Source: Physcomitrium patens (Eukaryota; Streptophyta; Bryopsida; Funariales; Funariaceae). Taken from it: a stretch of DNA of 64,000 bases. Shown in pieces: positions 52,822-64,000 of the stretch (position 1 is its first letter; each line of letters opens with the position of its first letter). Position numbers and translations under genes: made by a program. Under the pieces are notes generated by a model that saw nothing but the letters and a program-made list of their open reading frames with translations, made no database searches and was not told the origin of the DNA. The DNA lies in contig NC_037273.1 in the NCBI RefSeq assembly GCF_000002425.4, positions 10,008,000 to 10,071,999 on the forward strand, given 5' to 3'.

Positions 52822-54249
52822 TATTCAAAATATTTAAAATATATATATATAGTGACTTATTGCAAAGTTATTAAATTATTTTCATTTTATTATGTATAAA
52901 ATATTATATCACCTATGCACACTTTTAAACTCATGTTCACTAGTTGTTATAAATGGTTATTAAAACAATACTTTCATACCATGTACTATTTTTATACTAT
53001 GAATTTTTTGATATTTAATTTTTGATGTTTAATTTATTAAAAAATGTCTAAAAGCCATTATAAGTTTATGATACTCATTTAATAAATATTTTTTAACCTA
53101 CTAAACAAAAAACATTCCACAAATTCTATGTATAGCTTTACAAGCACCTCTTATTCTTTGACCAAGCAACTTGTCTGGCTGTTGACAACAATTTGCCACA
53201 AATATTAATAATATAAATATTTTTATTCAAAATAATCCCAACTCAATGCTTCTATTGAGGCCATTCCATAAAGCAAACCTTACTTGTTACCAGTCAACTT
53301 ATTGAAAGTCAGATATGACACAACCTTACTACATTATTATTATATAATAAATGCCATAAAAAGAATTTGGTGTATTTTATCCATTTGATCCATGAGTTTC
53401 ATTGGCAAAGTAGCAATAGCACTTTCATAGGTGACCCATAATGCTTAAATCTTTAAATATCCATGCAGACCTAAAACACCAAGACATGGCGTACATCACA
53501 AATAAATAAACAATTAGCTTTCAAAGTCAACCTGGTTTGAACTTTAAAAATATCTCATCCTCACATATCCTCAAAAATCCAGACAGCTTATGGAATTAAT
53601 GGTCTACTGTGCTTGGCAAAACAAGAATTTTACTGGTTCTTTACTAGAAACTCATGCAGTTGGACCGTTCCGAGTTGACATTGATCCGCCCAATCAAGAC
53701 TTTCAAGGGTTTATCAAAACAAAATTATCCAGCATGCGTTGGCATTGAAAGATTTCCTCAAAAGAATATAGGAGCAACTCCAACATATTTATGTATGAAG
53801 CACATCCGCTTATAAATCCAACTTTTGCATATGATAGAAAAGAGTGTAAACTCCCACTGCTACTCCAAATGTAAGGCGTGGCAAACTCCAAATGTAAAAG
53901 GATATTCTTGCAGCTAAACATAGGGTGATCAAAAATCAAGCATATCCTCGGTAACCCACTTTTACAACACCTATAAAGTCCAATTGAGCATTAAGAGGAT
54001 AGCCTGCAGGACTCCCTATCTTTCCTTGGATTCGCCTCAAAGAATATTCTGCTTTGATTTCTTTCTATATGCATGCAGCAATTCTAATATCTACTAACCC
54101 AGTTTAGGGTAGGACATAATCCAAAAATTTGCGGATATTCACTCCCTCACTACACAAGAATGTTAAGGATCAACACAAGCTGAGCACAAACGGCGAAGAA
54201 ACAGAAGCAAACGTGTGTGAGTAGAAGTTCACTGAACAACAAATTGATC
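51004..54249. other. AT-rich convergent intergenic region
   Basis: It begins and ends with the likely 3' UTRs of the TOC64-like (+) and B55 (-) genes. The middle (about 51480-53650) is as AT-rich as the transposon regions and includes a (TA)n run at 52780-52819. No retrotransposon domain could be read, so its origin is unclear. Confidence 0.5.
52780..52819. repeat. (TA)n microsatellite
   Basis: About twenty TA units in the AT-rich desert between the TOC64-like and B55 genes. Confidence 0.9.
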
Positions 54250-57200
54250 CTAGGCGAAGTACATGTACAAGCTGTTGGATGCAGCACACGCGATCACATT
54301 CGCTGCTGGATGCCATGCTAAGTGCAAAAGCTTTGATGTGAAATCTTGCACTCCCCCATTCAAATCTATACCTGGGCTTTCTCCACCTGCATGAGATACG
54401 CAATAACATTAGTTGTAAGAAAAAGAAACTTCAGATCAGAATCGACACCAATTGGAACCCACTTGTCACTAGCAGATTAAAAAGGCGAATTGACTGAATC
54501 CATCGGACCTACATCTGCAGCACAACTCATGAAGTGAAATGTACACGCTACTCAAAACATTAAAGACAGCCGACATAATGCGAAGTGAAGTGTTCGTAAA
54601 CCAATCATGTTATGGATACTATGCAGAGACAAAATAGCAAACTAACATTTAAAAGCCCACGAAGATAATTCGTTGACCTTACTACATCCATCCCAGAATG
54701 CACACAAGTGAAAACAAAATGCGGAACTGTTTGCCAAGTTGTAGGCATAGTTCAATGAATCAGACGCTGACCTCGACGGTTATCACGCCGACCACGAGCA
54801 AGATTGGCTAGTCGACTTCCAGCTTTTGAGGGAGGTGTCACGATACGCCTGCAGTTATGCAGAGACTTAATTTAGGGCTCCATCATCAACTTTCTTATTG
54901 GAATAATAGACATCAACAAATGCATAATAGCTAACAAATACATATAGATAATATAAACCATTCATTGACTGAAAACTAAGGTAGGCAACAAGTGCCACTT
55001 CTCACATGCTCATCGGATAACACTAAAGCTGCCACAGTTTCGAGTTCTCGATTTTATAACGAACTGGATATAATCCTTAAGCAATACTGACCATATCAAA
55101 GCATTTGGACGATTTCAAATCAAAACAATTCGAGTATTCAGCCTATAAGCACATTTACTACACCTGTTTGGAGTCTTGCTAGCTTCCAAGGTTGACGCTT
55201 CCTCACTTCCGGTAGCGGCCCCAAACACCCGGAACAAGTTGCTGTACCAAGCACACTTAAATTAGTTTTCTTAGTTAAAAGAGAAATCATAAAAATCTAA
55301 TGAGATGTATTGTCCAATACAAGTCTTAATTCCCACACTTTCCTCCAGACATTGAATATAGCAAACAATTAAGCTGAGAAATACAATACCTGTAGGAACC
55401 AGTTGCCACACGCATGCCATCCCCACTAAGACAACATTCAAACTTGTCGAAGATGGAGTCGTTCTCATAGAGATCACAAAGCTGCAAAAGACGCGAATAG
55501 TTTCTACAAGTTCAATAAAGAAAACACTCGGGTAACTGACTAATCATCGTATTAAGCCACTAGCTATACATTATTTGAAGCTGGGCTCGAAGGCTCCATT
55601 AACTGCAGCTAGTCAATGATAAGCTCAACTAGATTCAACTCACAAGAGGAATAAGCTCTATCCATTGATGAATCGATGAGAAGCTATTCAACAGATAAGT
55701 CACAGGATTCACCTTTGGACGCAAATACTCGTGGACTTTAAATACGGCCACAGGGGAAGATTCCATGTTCACATCCCACAACTGAAAGGAGCAAAAACAC
55801 AACTAATAAGCCTTCATCACATTACGGGTGCATTACTAGACAACGCTACACTTTTGAACATCACGATAACGTGACATTGCAAGTGTTCAACCTCCAATCA
55901 ACAAATCATCCATCATTGCTACTTTAAGAAACTCACATGCGAGATTCTAACACAGCCCTAGCGCTCGGTTCAGTGTCTATTGAGAGCAAAATATGACCAA
56001 CAGCTGCGCAAGGTTACATCAACCTCTTCTAGCAAATACCAGGTATTGTCAAAAAGAAAAGGCCGGTAATTTCAGGAGCATCAATTTTGATTCAAAAATG
56101 GATGCAAGTGCCATAGCAACCTTCTAGCTAGAAGAACATAGCTTGAGGATAGATACTTTGAAATTGTATTTCAAATAAACTCTTTCAAATGAACTAATGC
56201 TCTCTATTCACTAGGTCTCTTGGTTTCACCAGCTTTATTTCAGCAGTCTTGATCACTGCCCACATTCAAAATACTAGGTATAAAGATTACTTACTTTCAG
56301 AGTCATGTAGTCCCGACTCAGAATGTACCGACCGCCTCTCGCAAACTTAATATCAGAAATAGAAGCTATGATTTCTGTAAAAAAGGATCTTGATCCAGCA
56401 TGCTCAGTCTCCTCAAACCTGCACCCACAAAAAGACAATACAAGTTTCAATATGAAACCAATATTCAGAAAACACAACCTATAACCATTGTGGAAATATA
56501 ACTTTTAGGAAAAACGCAAGAATAAAAGAAACAAGATTTGATGAATCAACAGCCAACCACATTCAACTAGATTAAGGAAGTCATGAATGCTTTTTGATTG
56601 AAAGTACAACCCATACTTATATAACACAATAAATCTAAATCAACTTACTCTACAAAAGCACTTCAACAAATGGATCGACTGTGCCGAGAAACCATGTGCT
56701 GGAAACAAAAGAAAATAACATACAGCTTTGAATGTCGATCACACAAGGCTGATTGACGCATATCAATGAGTCGAATAGAGCCCTTGCTGCTACTGTATGC
56801 TAACACATTGCAATGAGAAGGATGGAACTCTGCAGACGTTATCACCTCTGTTCAACCAAAACCAACCCAGTAACCCAAAGGCGTTAGTCCATTGGATTAC
56901 AATGACCACTCCGATTCACAACGTAGCAAGTCTTCAATCTCCACTCTATAAGACAAAGGACAGCTTCATCAGGTAAGCTCTAAAGGAAACTATGAGCTAC
57001 CAAAAGAGGGAGGATCATTGATGAGCTAAACGCATGGGAGAGAATACCTGTAAGGTCTTCCATGTTTGTTGGTTTGATGTCAACAATATTGAAACTCTGA
57101 TCACTAACTTCAAGATTCCATAAATTTATTCTCAAATCATCTGCAGAGATGTATGTCTCACAATCGCTGCATATAAAATTAAGCGCTATTTCAGTAAAAC

Positions 57201-60200
57201 TTCAACATGTTTGCTGAGCTACACAAGACTTCACATGAGATGGAGTACAAAGCTGAAAAGGTATAGACATATACATGCAGCTAAGATCGTGTCCAAAAGA
57301 CGATCCTAACAATGTGATCTCTGAGAGAGCCACAAACCCTAGACAAACAAGCAGCATACATAATAGTCACACGATGCTATTGATTTTACAGTCTCAAGTA
57401 AATTCATCTTATAATCTTGGTTGAAACATCACAAAAGCAGCAGATGCGAAGATAATCACCAGAAAGTTCAGACTTCTATGAGTGAAAAAAAAAAGTAATT
57501 ATAACACACAACAAAATACCTGTTGTTAGATATGGAGTTGATATGATATGCATGAGCGTTTGCGTAGACTCTTCTACATCTCGCAACTAATGCCGTCTCG
57601 TTACTCCATACCTGCAGGTCACAAGCAAATTGATAGCATGTTAGGGCCAGATAATCATGTCGCTGAGGTGACCACGAAGATTGTAAAGCATCCAAAGATG
57701 AACTGGATACCAACAGATTCTCTAAATGAAAATCAAGAACACGAGGTCCACAACATTCAAAGCATGAGGCAGGTACAACTACCGAGGGAAGATGAAGAGA
57801 CGGAATGCCTCCAGGAGGAAATACAAAGTCAGGGCTGATGGCAGGCGTAGATCGGTTCGCGGCAACTCCATTCATCGACAACCGTGGTGCAAAACCCTTT
57901 GGATTGAGCATCATGTTATTCGACAATGGGTTTCCATTCCCTCTGGCTCCAGGATCCACATTCAGGTTCTTGACTTGCTTCACTTTCTTTTCAGTCACCT
58001 ACGACATTGAGATTCGCCTATCGTTAAAACAAATAAACAAATAAGAGAAACAAACAAGGAATGATCTAAAGGCTGCAGTAAAAACGATGGTAAAAGCTGG
58101 CTGTAATAAATTCCAACTGCAACCCAATAAAGAGGATGTTGGAAATGAAAGATATAACAGGACCGTCTAGTCTGAGATTTTCCTTCCCAAGTCGACCAGA
58201 GTAGTTTTGCAAAAACCAAAAGGTCTCTCCTTTCCCAGTTAATGTGAGGCCCCAAACCAACTCATCACGCTGAGAAGATTGGGAGTTGGAAAAATGAAAC
58301 TGTAAAATTTCGATTACAAGGAATCGGAAAGAGTGATGACAATCGACTAAAGGCTGTAATAACTCAAATGCGACTCAAAGCAAGCAAACCACAGCAAAAG
58401 CAGAAAATGACACGATATGTAGAGCTTAAGCTAGTGGTACCTTCCATAATTTAATGGTTTTGTCATTCGTAGAAATTAAGAACTGAGCGGCGTTGGCAGT
58501 CTGACACCATCTAATTTTATTGATCTTCTCCTCTATTTCCAAACTCTTCAAGTAATCAAACTGCAGAAAGAAATACAGTATCGTAAACCGAACACGGTCA
58601 ATATGATAAAGATAACTTGCAAACTTAGTAAATATGAAAAAGAGAAGTTGATATAATGATTTTAAGGAAACTATCAATATTCTAGAAAACTATGTGGGCG
58701 CAATCTTGAAAAATTACCACGACTCACCTTAGCGTTGCTAACATTACCTCTGGTTCATGACTTTGAAACTCGGTAGAGTATCGATATTCAGGATGCCTGG
58801 ACCCCGCAGAATCAGCTCTTTCCAACTCTCTCCGTGTCCTTTGCTACAGATGTCAACCACAGACAAGATAGTATTCTTAAACAATTGAATTGAACCGAGT
58901 TGTTGCAACATCTAGCTAGACATAACTGTCAAGGCGAGGATTGCCAAAAATACACTCACTGGTTCTACACAACTTAGAGCGAGAATGAACAGAGTTCATA
59001 TGACATCAGATTAGGTCACAGACAGCCCAACTTTACAAAATTAATTCAGGTGACAGAAGCACTGGTTTTTATCTCAAAAGCCCATGATAAGACTACGTGT
59101 ACTTGTGATGCACAATGTACAAGATGTTATGCCAAAGCTCGTGCTGAATCAATAGCTCTCAAAGTTAGAGAAAAACTGCACAAAGTCCATCAAAGATAAT
59201 GTCTAGACGGCCTATCTCCTTCGAGTTTAACACACACTGCGTAGCGGTTAACGAAGAAAACCGGAATGCGAGCTAGTACCCTAACCTTCAAAAGTTACAC
59301 CACTAAGACATGAAGTTCATTAGATTTCAAGCGAAACTAGCAAAAGTATAATCGATTCCCTCTCCAAGTGACACAAAGCAGGACAGATGGGAGTGCCTAA
59401 AAACTAGATTAATAAAGCTGATCGAACATGATGTGCTAGCGTAGCGCATACAAAGTCAGCAAACAATGAATTCAGCACGTAATCTAAATAAGTGGTTAGT
59501 ACATACATCTTTGCCATCTGTTCTCTCAAAAAGTACAACGCGTCCTCCTCTGTCGCCAGTCGCCAAATGTTCTCCAGTCTTATCAAACTCAATAGCCGAG
59601 ATAATATCAACTGCATTCATCAACAGTGCGAGCTAGATTAAATTAAGTTCCAAATAATTGACACCGAGTGCAAAAATAAGGCTAATCTAAAAGGTACACG
59701 CTCCAGACAACAAGAAAATAGACTCAACCGCTGAACCACTGCACCGGTAACCAAAGATAAAAGTCAAGCCGAAAAGTAGAAAGAACATAAATTTCGCACA
59801 AGCCCAATCCTCTTCGTATCAAGAGAGTAAACATACTTAGAAGAGCTCCCTAAGTTTGAAAAGTGCTAGAACTTCACCTGAAGTAGGGCAACATGTTATC
59901 AACCGACGACAGAGTCATGAGAATACTGAAAGAATGAGATAAAGATATAGTGTGCAGAAATTGTGACAAAAGATGCAAACTTGGTAAAAAAACCCTTGCA
60001 AAGAAAACCCTAGCTCACAGACCACCACTTGAACAAACCAAGTCTGCTAGTAAACTGCTAGAGAATGTTCATCAGCTTTGAATCAAACGACTAAATCTTA
60101 CTACAAAAGCTGCATGCGCTGATGATAAGTAAATGAGAAATGTATCCTTACATATACGGGCATCGGGAATTAGTGTATGGCGTCAGCTGGTGTCATGCGC

Positions 60201-60821
60201 TACTTCACACCGGACAGTAGACCATAATCACAGACTTGAAATAAAGTGACGTATAAAGATATAAGGGGAGTTCGCCCTAAACCAAACAGTCTCTAAGGCC
60301 TTGCGAAAGGCTTAAATAAGATGAGTATGCAGACGAAAAGAACTGAAATATCAAATCTGGACGACCCAATAACCCTAAATTCAAAACTACCAAACCTCTT
60401 CAATGACCCTAAAAACTAAATGTAAAACCCTCACGAGACGTAGAAAAGACAAAAAACTAATGAGCTATTCGGCTACTTGAGCTCCACATTTCCACTACCG
60501 ACCACAACAACCTCGTGAGAACTAGAAGCAGGAAGAAGAAGGGAAGATAAAATAAAAATAAAAATAAACACGCACACAAAGGAAACAATCCAGACACCAG
60601 CCCCCACTAACTCGCGGAAAACACGATCTTCTTCTCCGAACATCCTAAACTACCAACATACGACGATCCAGAACCATACCTTCTTGCACTTCCTCTCCGA
60701 TGGCACGCTCGCCGAAAACCTGCGAGAATTTCCACTCCAACGCGGGCAATGGCGCAGCAACAGAACCAGTAGCAGTGGGAACTGGGGCCCCAGCGGGTGC
60801 CCCGCTTGCACCACTGATCAT
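54250..60821 (-). CDS. B55: Protein phosphatase 2A regulatory subunit B55 (PR55)
   Basis: Fourteen exons (minus strand): 60821-60680, 59610-59507, 58843-58748, 58560-58441, 57998-57783, 57611-57520, 57166-57048, 56847-56724, 56418-56295, 55781-55713, 55481-55390, 55241-55164, 54848-54772, 54386-54250. They are in phase and give 529 aa, close to plant B55 proteins. This is a seven-bladed WD40 propeller that selects substrates for the PP2A A/C core in the cytosol and nucleus. Signatures: [18 protein letters not shown] (115-132), [10 protein letters not shown]...[14 protein letters not shown] (247-273), [48 protein letters not shown]. The N-terminus (about 30 residues) is Ala/Pro/Gly-rich. Exon 5 (residues 155-226) adds a long loop between blades, typical of plants. 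The first intron is the longest (1069 bp), often a regulatory site in plants. No missing key motif. Confidence 0.95.
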
Positions 60822-61833
60822 CACTTCAAACCGCTAAACTAACCACAAACACACACACACACACCTCAATCTCCAATCTCCGGCGTCGTCGTCTCTTTTT
60901 CTTTTCCCCTGTTTCAGGAGCCCCAACACTTGGCCCACACTTCAACCCCTCCTCCTACAAAACTCTAAGTCCAAACTCTACCACATTGAAATCCGCCTCC
61001 GAATTGGCAGCCACCACTTCCATGAACCCCGCATGGTTACGGAGCTCCGGCAGTTTCCACACTCCACCACACGAAGCTTCCGACGGCTCGTTGAGAAGCT
61101 TGCATCGCGGTGAATCCATTCATTACAACTACGGAGCCAGTTGCGTCCTTGCGTGCAATCGCAAACATGCGTGAAGCTGTCGAAGCTCTCGGGTAATAAC
61201 TTCACCGCCACCACCACCTCTACTACCTCCGAGACCATTGCAAACAAGCACCCGAGCTCTCCCTGGGAGAAAGACGGGCGAGACAGGGTTGCCCCGAGCC
61301 AACATTGGACCCGACCCTGCCCGGGCCCTAACCGGCCCGCCCGTGCCAAGTTTCCCCTGCGAAACCATACCTTGTGACACGTGGCGCGTGCTCCCTGCGT
61401 TAGTTCCCTTGTCCATCATTGAGGCCCAGGGGTATCACCAGCTCCTTCCCCATTATGGGAACGTACCCGATGGAACGTGTGTTCCCAACTTCCCCCTTGC
61501 TGGCGTTTCAGATACGGTTTCTGGCATGCCGCTGGTAGTCTACCCGGGTGTAAATTAAAAAAATCCTGAAGCTTTATTAAAATGCCTTAATCACTATAGT
61601 TAATCAAAACCTTGTAACACAAGCTTTTTTTTCTCTTTAAATCATTTATAAGACATGACTTGATAAGAATGTCAAAACAAGGAAATTTCTCCACTTGAGT
61701 ATTTAAATCCTAGATGGCATTAACAAAGTCAATTAACAAAAAAAATTAAATGGATGGAAAACCACTAAATCAAATTAAATTATATATATCCAACAAGAAT
61801 TGGTATCCAATGCCACATTATGTGACAACTATT
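60822..61833. promoter_or_regulatory. B55 upstream region with GC-rich block and G-box
   Basis: Upstream of the B55 start the sequence is CA-rich, then GC-rich (about 61200-61550), then AT-rich up to the Gypsy LTR. ACACGTGGC, an ABRE-type G-box, has its CACGTG core at 61378-61383. Open frames on both strands in the GC-rich block (for example 61238-61558) show no domain and look compositional. This region most likely holds the B55 promoter. Confidence 0.45.
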
Positions 61834-62380
61834 TGTTACAGACCTATATGAGTATTCTGGTAAATACCTATATGATTAGGTAGAAATAGATAAAAGTAGA
61901 TAAAAGTAGATAAAAATAGGTTAATTTCATAAGACCTTTTAAAGAAACTTCATAGATGCTGCTTGATTTTACATGTATTTGTAGTTAATTGGTAGGTTAG
62001 AAACTTGGTCAATAAGCTAATTATGTGTTGATAGATTGTAAAATAAGTTAACTATGTGGCATACATATAGAAATCTTGCCTTACAAGTTAAGATACATGT
62101 CTTACAAAGTCAACACATTTTGGAGGTCCTATAAGACATTGCTACGTAGCTCCTAATTAAGAGTATACATGGAAGCAAGAGTGAAGCCTTCTTCACTCTT
62201 GTCAATGCCTTTCTAATCCGTAATCTTGTTTAAAGACTTTCTAGTCTTCTTGTTTTTGGAAATAGCCATTCTAGTTTAATATTACATCACCTTTTGAGTG
62301 ACTTTCTAGTTTTCTTCAATGACAGAAGAGTATATTGAGGACTTTCTTTCTTCAAGATTCATGTCCTTGATAATTCGACA
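61834..62380 (+). mobile_element. 5' LTR of Gypsy copy D (family 1)
   Basis: The LTR begins TGTTACAG and ends TTCGACA, about 547 bp. It aligns with 1307-1830 and, inverted, with 2878-3408. Near its 5' end it has a short tandem expansion of AGTAGATAAA units (about 61884-61918) not seen in the other copies. The retrotransposon leader follows directly. Confidence 0.85.
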
Positions 62381-62626
62381 AGAGTGCTAATATACTGTTT
62401 TTGTCTTGTTTTAGAAGTGAATGGATTATCCCACTTCTATTGTTGTATTTTGAAGGTTGCAGATTACCCACCTTTAAATAAAAAATCTTTTTTTCTAACA
62501 CTAATCTTTTCCTTAAAGAGAGTGGATTAGCCTTCTTTATAGAAAATTTTTATAAGAGGTTGTAGATTACTCTCTTCTAATTTAACTTTTTGAATTTGTT
62601 TTGAATTTTCTATAGAAGAAAAAATT

Positions 62627-62827
62627 ATGGATGTTACTCTCAATAGAAGTGAAAATAGATTTGCAACAATTACAGATCTTAATAAACTTGTCAATATTCT
62701 AAGAGTGAAAATTTCATGTATTTCTAATGAGAATCATGGAGGTATTATGCTTACACCTATAGAAGAAGTTCAAAGCATGTGGCAAAAAGTTGTGCAGTTG
62801 AAAGAAACATGTAGATTGACCTTTTAA
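62627..62827 (+). pseudogene. Gag N-terminal fragment of Gypsy copy D
   Basis: The 66-codon frame matches, on the minus strand, the leader-proximal part of copy C (about 35520-35440: RSENRFATI followed by NLHKLVNILRLKISC-like sequence). It ends in a stop just before the conserved LEKFDG gag motif, so it is a broken gag start. Confidence 0.7.
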
Positions 62828-63507
62828 CCAAATCTAGAAAGTTTTGCTTGTACAACTATGATGGCGACAAGAATTAGTATGCTTGAGAAGTTTGATGGAA
62901 CAAGATCAAAATTTCAAGGATTTTTACAACAAGTGAAGTTCTATCTAAGGTTTCACCCTTTTCAATACTCTGATGGATTTACTCAAGTCAAATTCATAGG
63001 TGTTGGAATCATGTACAATATCTAGCAAAGGTATTTTTTTTTCCCTCTGATTCCTCACTTTTTTTTAGAATAGAAATTTGTTTACAACCAAAAAATCACA
63101 AAATCTTAGCCTTGTTGGATTCAAGAGCCTCAGCTTGTTTTATAGATGAAGACTTTGTTAAAAAATAAGATATATCTTTAATTAAAAAAATCAAACATAT
63201 GCATGTAGAAGTAATAGATAGACATTCATTATCTTCCAAGGATGTTACACATGAAACTATTCTTATAGAAGTAACAACTAGTGGTTATAATACTTTAGTA
63301 ATATTTAATATGATTAAGTCTCCTTCTAATCCAATCATTTTAGGATTATTGTAGTTAAAAAGATATAACCCTCAAATGATTGGATTTCTCACAATTTTGA
63401 TTTTTCCTATAGTTTAGTCCAAGGTCTTGTTAGGTAAGTAGAAATCCATAAGCCTAGTATCTCCAAACTCTTATTAGTAGGTGTAAAAGCTTTCATGCAT
63501 GTAGCAA

Positions 63508-63857
63508 ATGAAGGGCCATCTTTTGCTATATATGCCACAGCCATTATTGATGGTGAGAAGATATCAAGTAATATTCCTAGCCAATATCAAGATTTTTAAG
63601 ATATTATTGAAAAGAAAAATGCAAATATTCTTTTGGAACATTGTCCTTGTAATTATACCATTGATCTTCAAGAAGGAATTCAACTACCATTTGGACCAAT
63701 CTATAGCCTATTACAAAATAAGTTGGTTGTACTCAAAGAGTACATTGATGAGAACTTGGCTAAGAAGTTTATAAGCCATTTTAAATCTCTAGCCAGGGCT
63801 CCTATCTTATTTGTGAAGAAAAAAGATGGATCTCTGCAGATGTGTGTAGATTATTAA
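63508..63857 (+). pseudogene. Reverse-transcriptase N-terminal part of Gypsy copy D
   Basis: Overlapping frames at 63508-63774 and 63633-63857 carry the protease-RT linker and RT fingers. They read LPFGPIYSL, LKEYIDENLAKKF, APILFVKKKDGSLQMCVDY and then a stop (TAA at 63855-63857) where the conserved Arg is expected. The frame shift between the two open stretches shows decay. Confidence 0.75.
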
Positions 63858-64000
63858 GGACTTAATCAGATCACCATGAAGAACAAGTATCCTTTATCTT
63901 TGATTTTATGACTTTTTTATCAACTAAATCAAGCAAAGATCTACAAAAAAATAAATCTACGAGGAGCATATAACTTGATCAGCATAAAAAATGGAGATAA

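Larger units (their letters stand above)
61834..64000 (+). mobile_element. Ty3/gypsy copy D (family 1), cut by the window end
   Basis: After the LTR come a leader, a gag N-terminal frame (62627-62827, MDVTLNRSENRFATI) and gag MLEKFDGTRSKFQGF near 62881. Gag breaks off near 63000 and aspartic-protease sequence starts at about 63060, so most of gag including the zinc knuckle is deleted. The protease motif reads LLDSRASACF (Gly to Arg in D-S-G). RT begins near 63600 (ENLAKKFISHFKSLA, KKKDGSLQMCVDY) and continues past the window end at GAYNLISIKNGD. Stops are fewer than in A and C, so D is probably the youngest copy, yet still defective. Confidence 0.88.

Noticed and set aside
57548..57838. Plus-strand open frame opposite B55
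   Set aside because: Antisense to B55 exons 5 and 6 and their intron, with no domain. The high frame length is explained by the coding sequence on the other strand.
57468..57998. A single 176-residue minus-strand protein in the B55 locus
   Set aside because: The frame reads through the intron between B55 exons 5 and 6; the middle part ([12 protein letters not shown] onward) is intronic. The two ends are the real exons.
61141..61558. GC-rich open frames upstream of B55 as a gene
   Set aside because: Frames are open on both strands because of base composition. No domain, start context or splice signals support a protein.
1..64000. CRISPR arrays, bacterial operons, phage or plasmid modules
   Set aside because: The spliced genes, plant-type LTR retrotransposons and microsatellites identify eukaryotic nuclear DNA. 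No regularly spaced repeats of CRISPR type were seen.
1..64000. tRNA, rRNA and microRNA genes
   Set aside because: No convincing cloverleaf, ribosomal segment or familiar conserved plant microRNA sequence was recognised by eye; a covariance-model scan would be decisive.

Overview
The window looks like nuclear DNA of a land plant, most likely a bryophyte (moss-like). The evidence is four intron-rich genes with canonical GT-AG introns, one of them for the chloroplast/mitochondrial outer-envelope protein TOC64/OEP64, standing in an AT-rich background full of microsatellites and badly decayed LTR retrotransposons. The species cannot be fixed from sequence reading alone.

Layout: (1) 1-8.1 kb is AT-rich, with two oppositely oriented solo LTRs of one Gypsy family (1307-1830 + and 2878-3408 -, the second with a perfect 5-bp target-site duplication). 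(2) 8.1-13.5 kb is an island of more ordinary base composition with promoter-like motifs but no gene I recognise. (3) 13.5-16.4 kb is AT-rich with a degenerate minisatellite and a small single-copy-like island. (4) 16.8-36.2 kb is a retrotransposon graveyard: two truncated Ty1/copia bodies, then Ty3/gypsy copy A (+), a chromovirus B (+) with a tRNA-Met-type primer binding site and chromodomain, and Gypsy copy C (-) with its own chromodomain. (5) 36.5-60.8 kb is the gene island. (6) From 61.83 kb to the window end lies Gypsy copy D (+): 5' LTR, gag, protease and the start of RT.

The gene island holds four genes: a mitochondrial carrier (+, 37558-39522, 6 exons, 337 aa); an amidase-fold protein (-, 44110-40567, 9 exons, 519 aa) that has lost all three catalytic residues; a TOC64/OEP64-like protein (+, 46220-51003, 13 exons, 592 aa) with an intact amidase triad and a complete TPR carboxylate clamp; and a B55-type regulatory subunit of protein phosphatase 2A (-, 60821-54250, 14 exons, 529 aa). 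The two amidase genes are head-to-head paralogues that share intron positions and several identical exon lengths, separated by a 2.1-kb putative bidirectional promoter. The other neighbours converge: carrier with the dead amidase, and TOC64 with B55.

The retrotransposon copies carry stop codons typical of methyl-cytosine deamination. One arginine codon in the reverse transcriptase shows all four CpG decay outcomes across the four copies. I see no operon-like system, CRISPR array or defence system. The most interesting items are the catalytically dead/intact amidase pair and the LTR family history.
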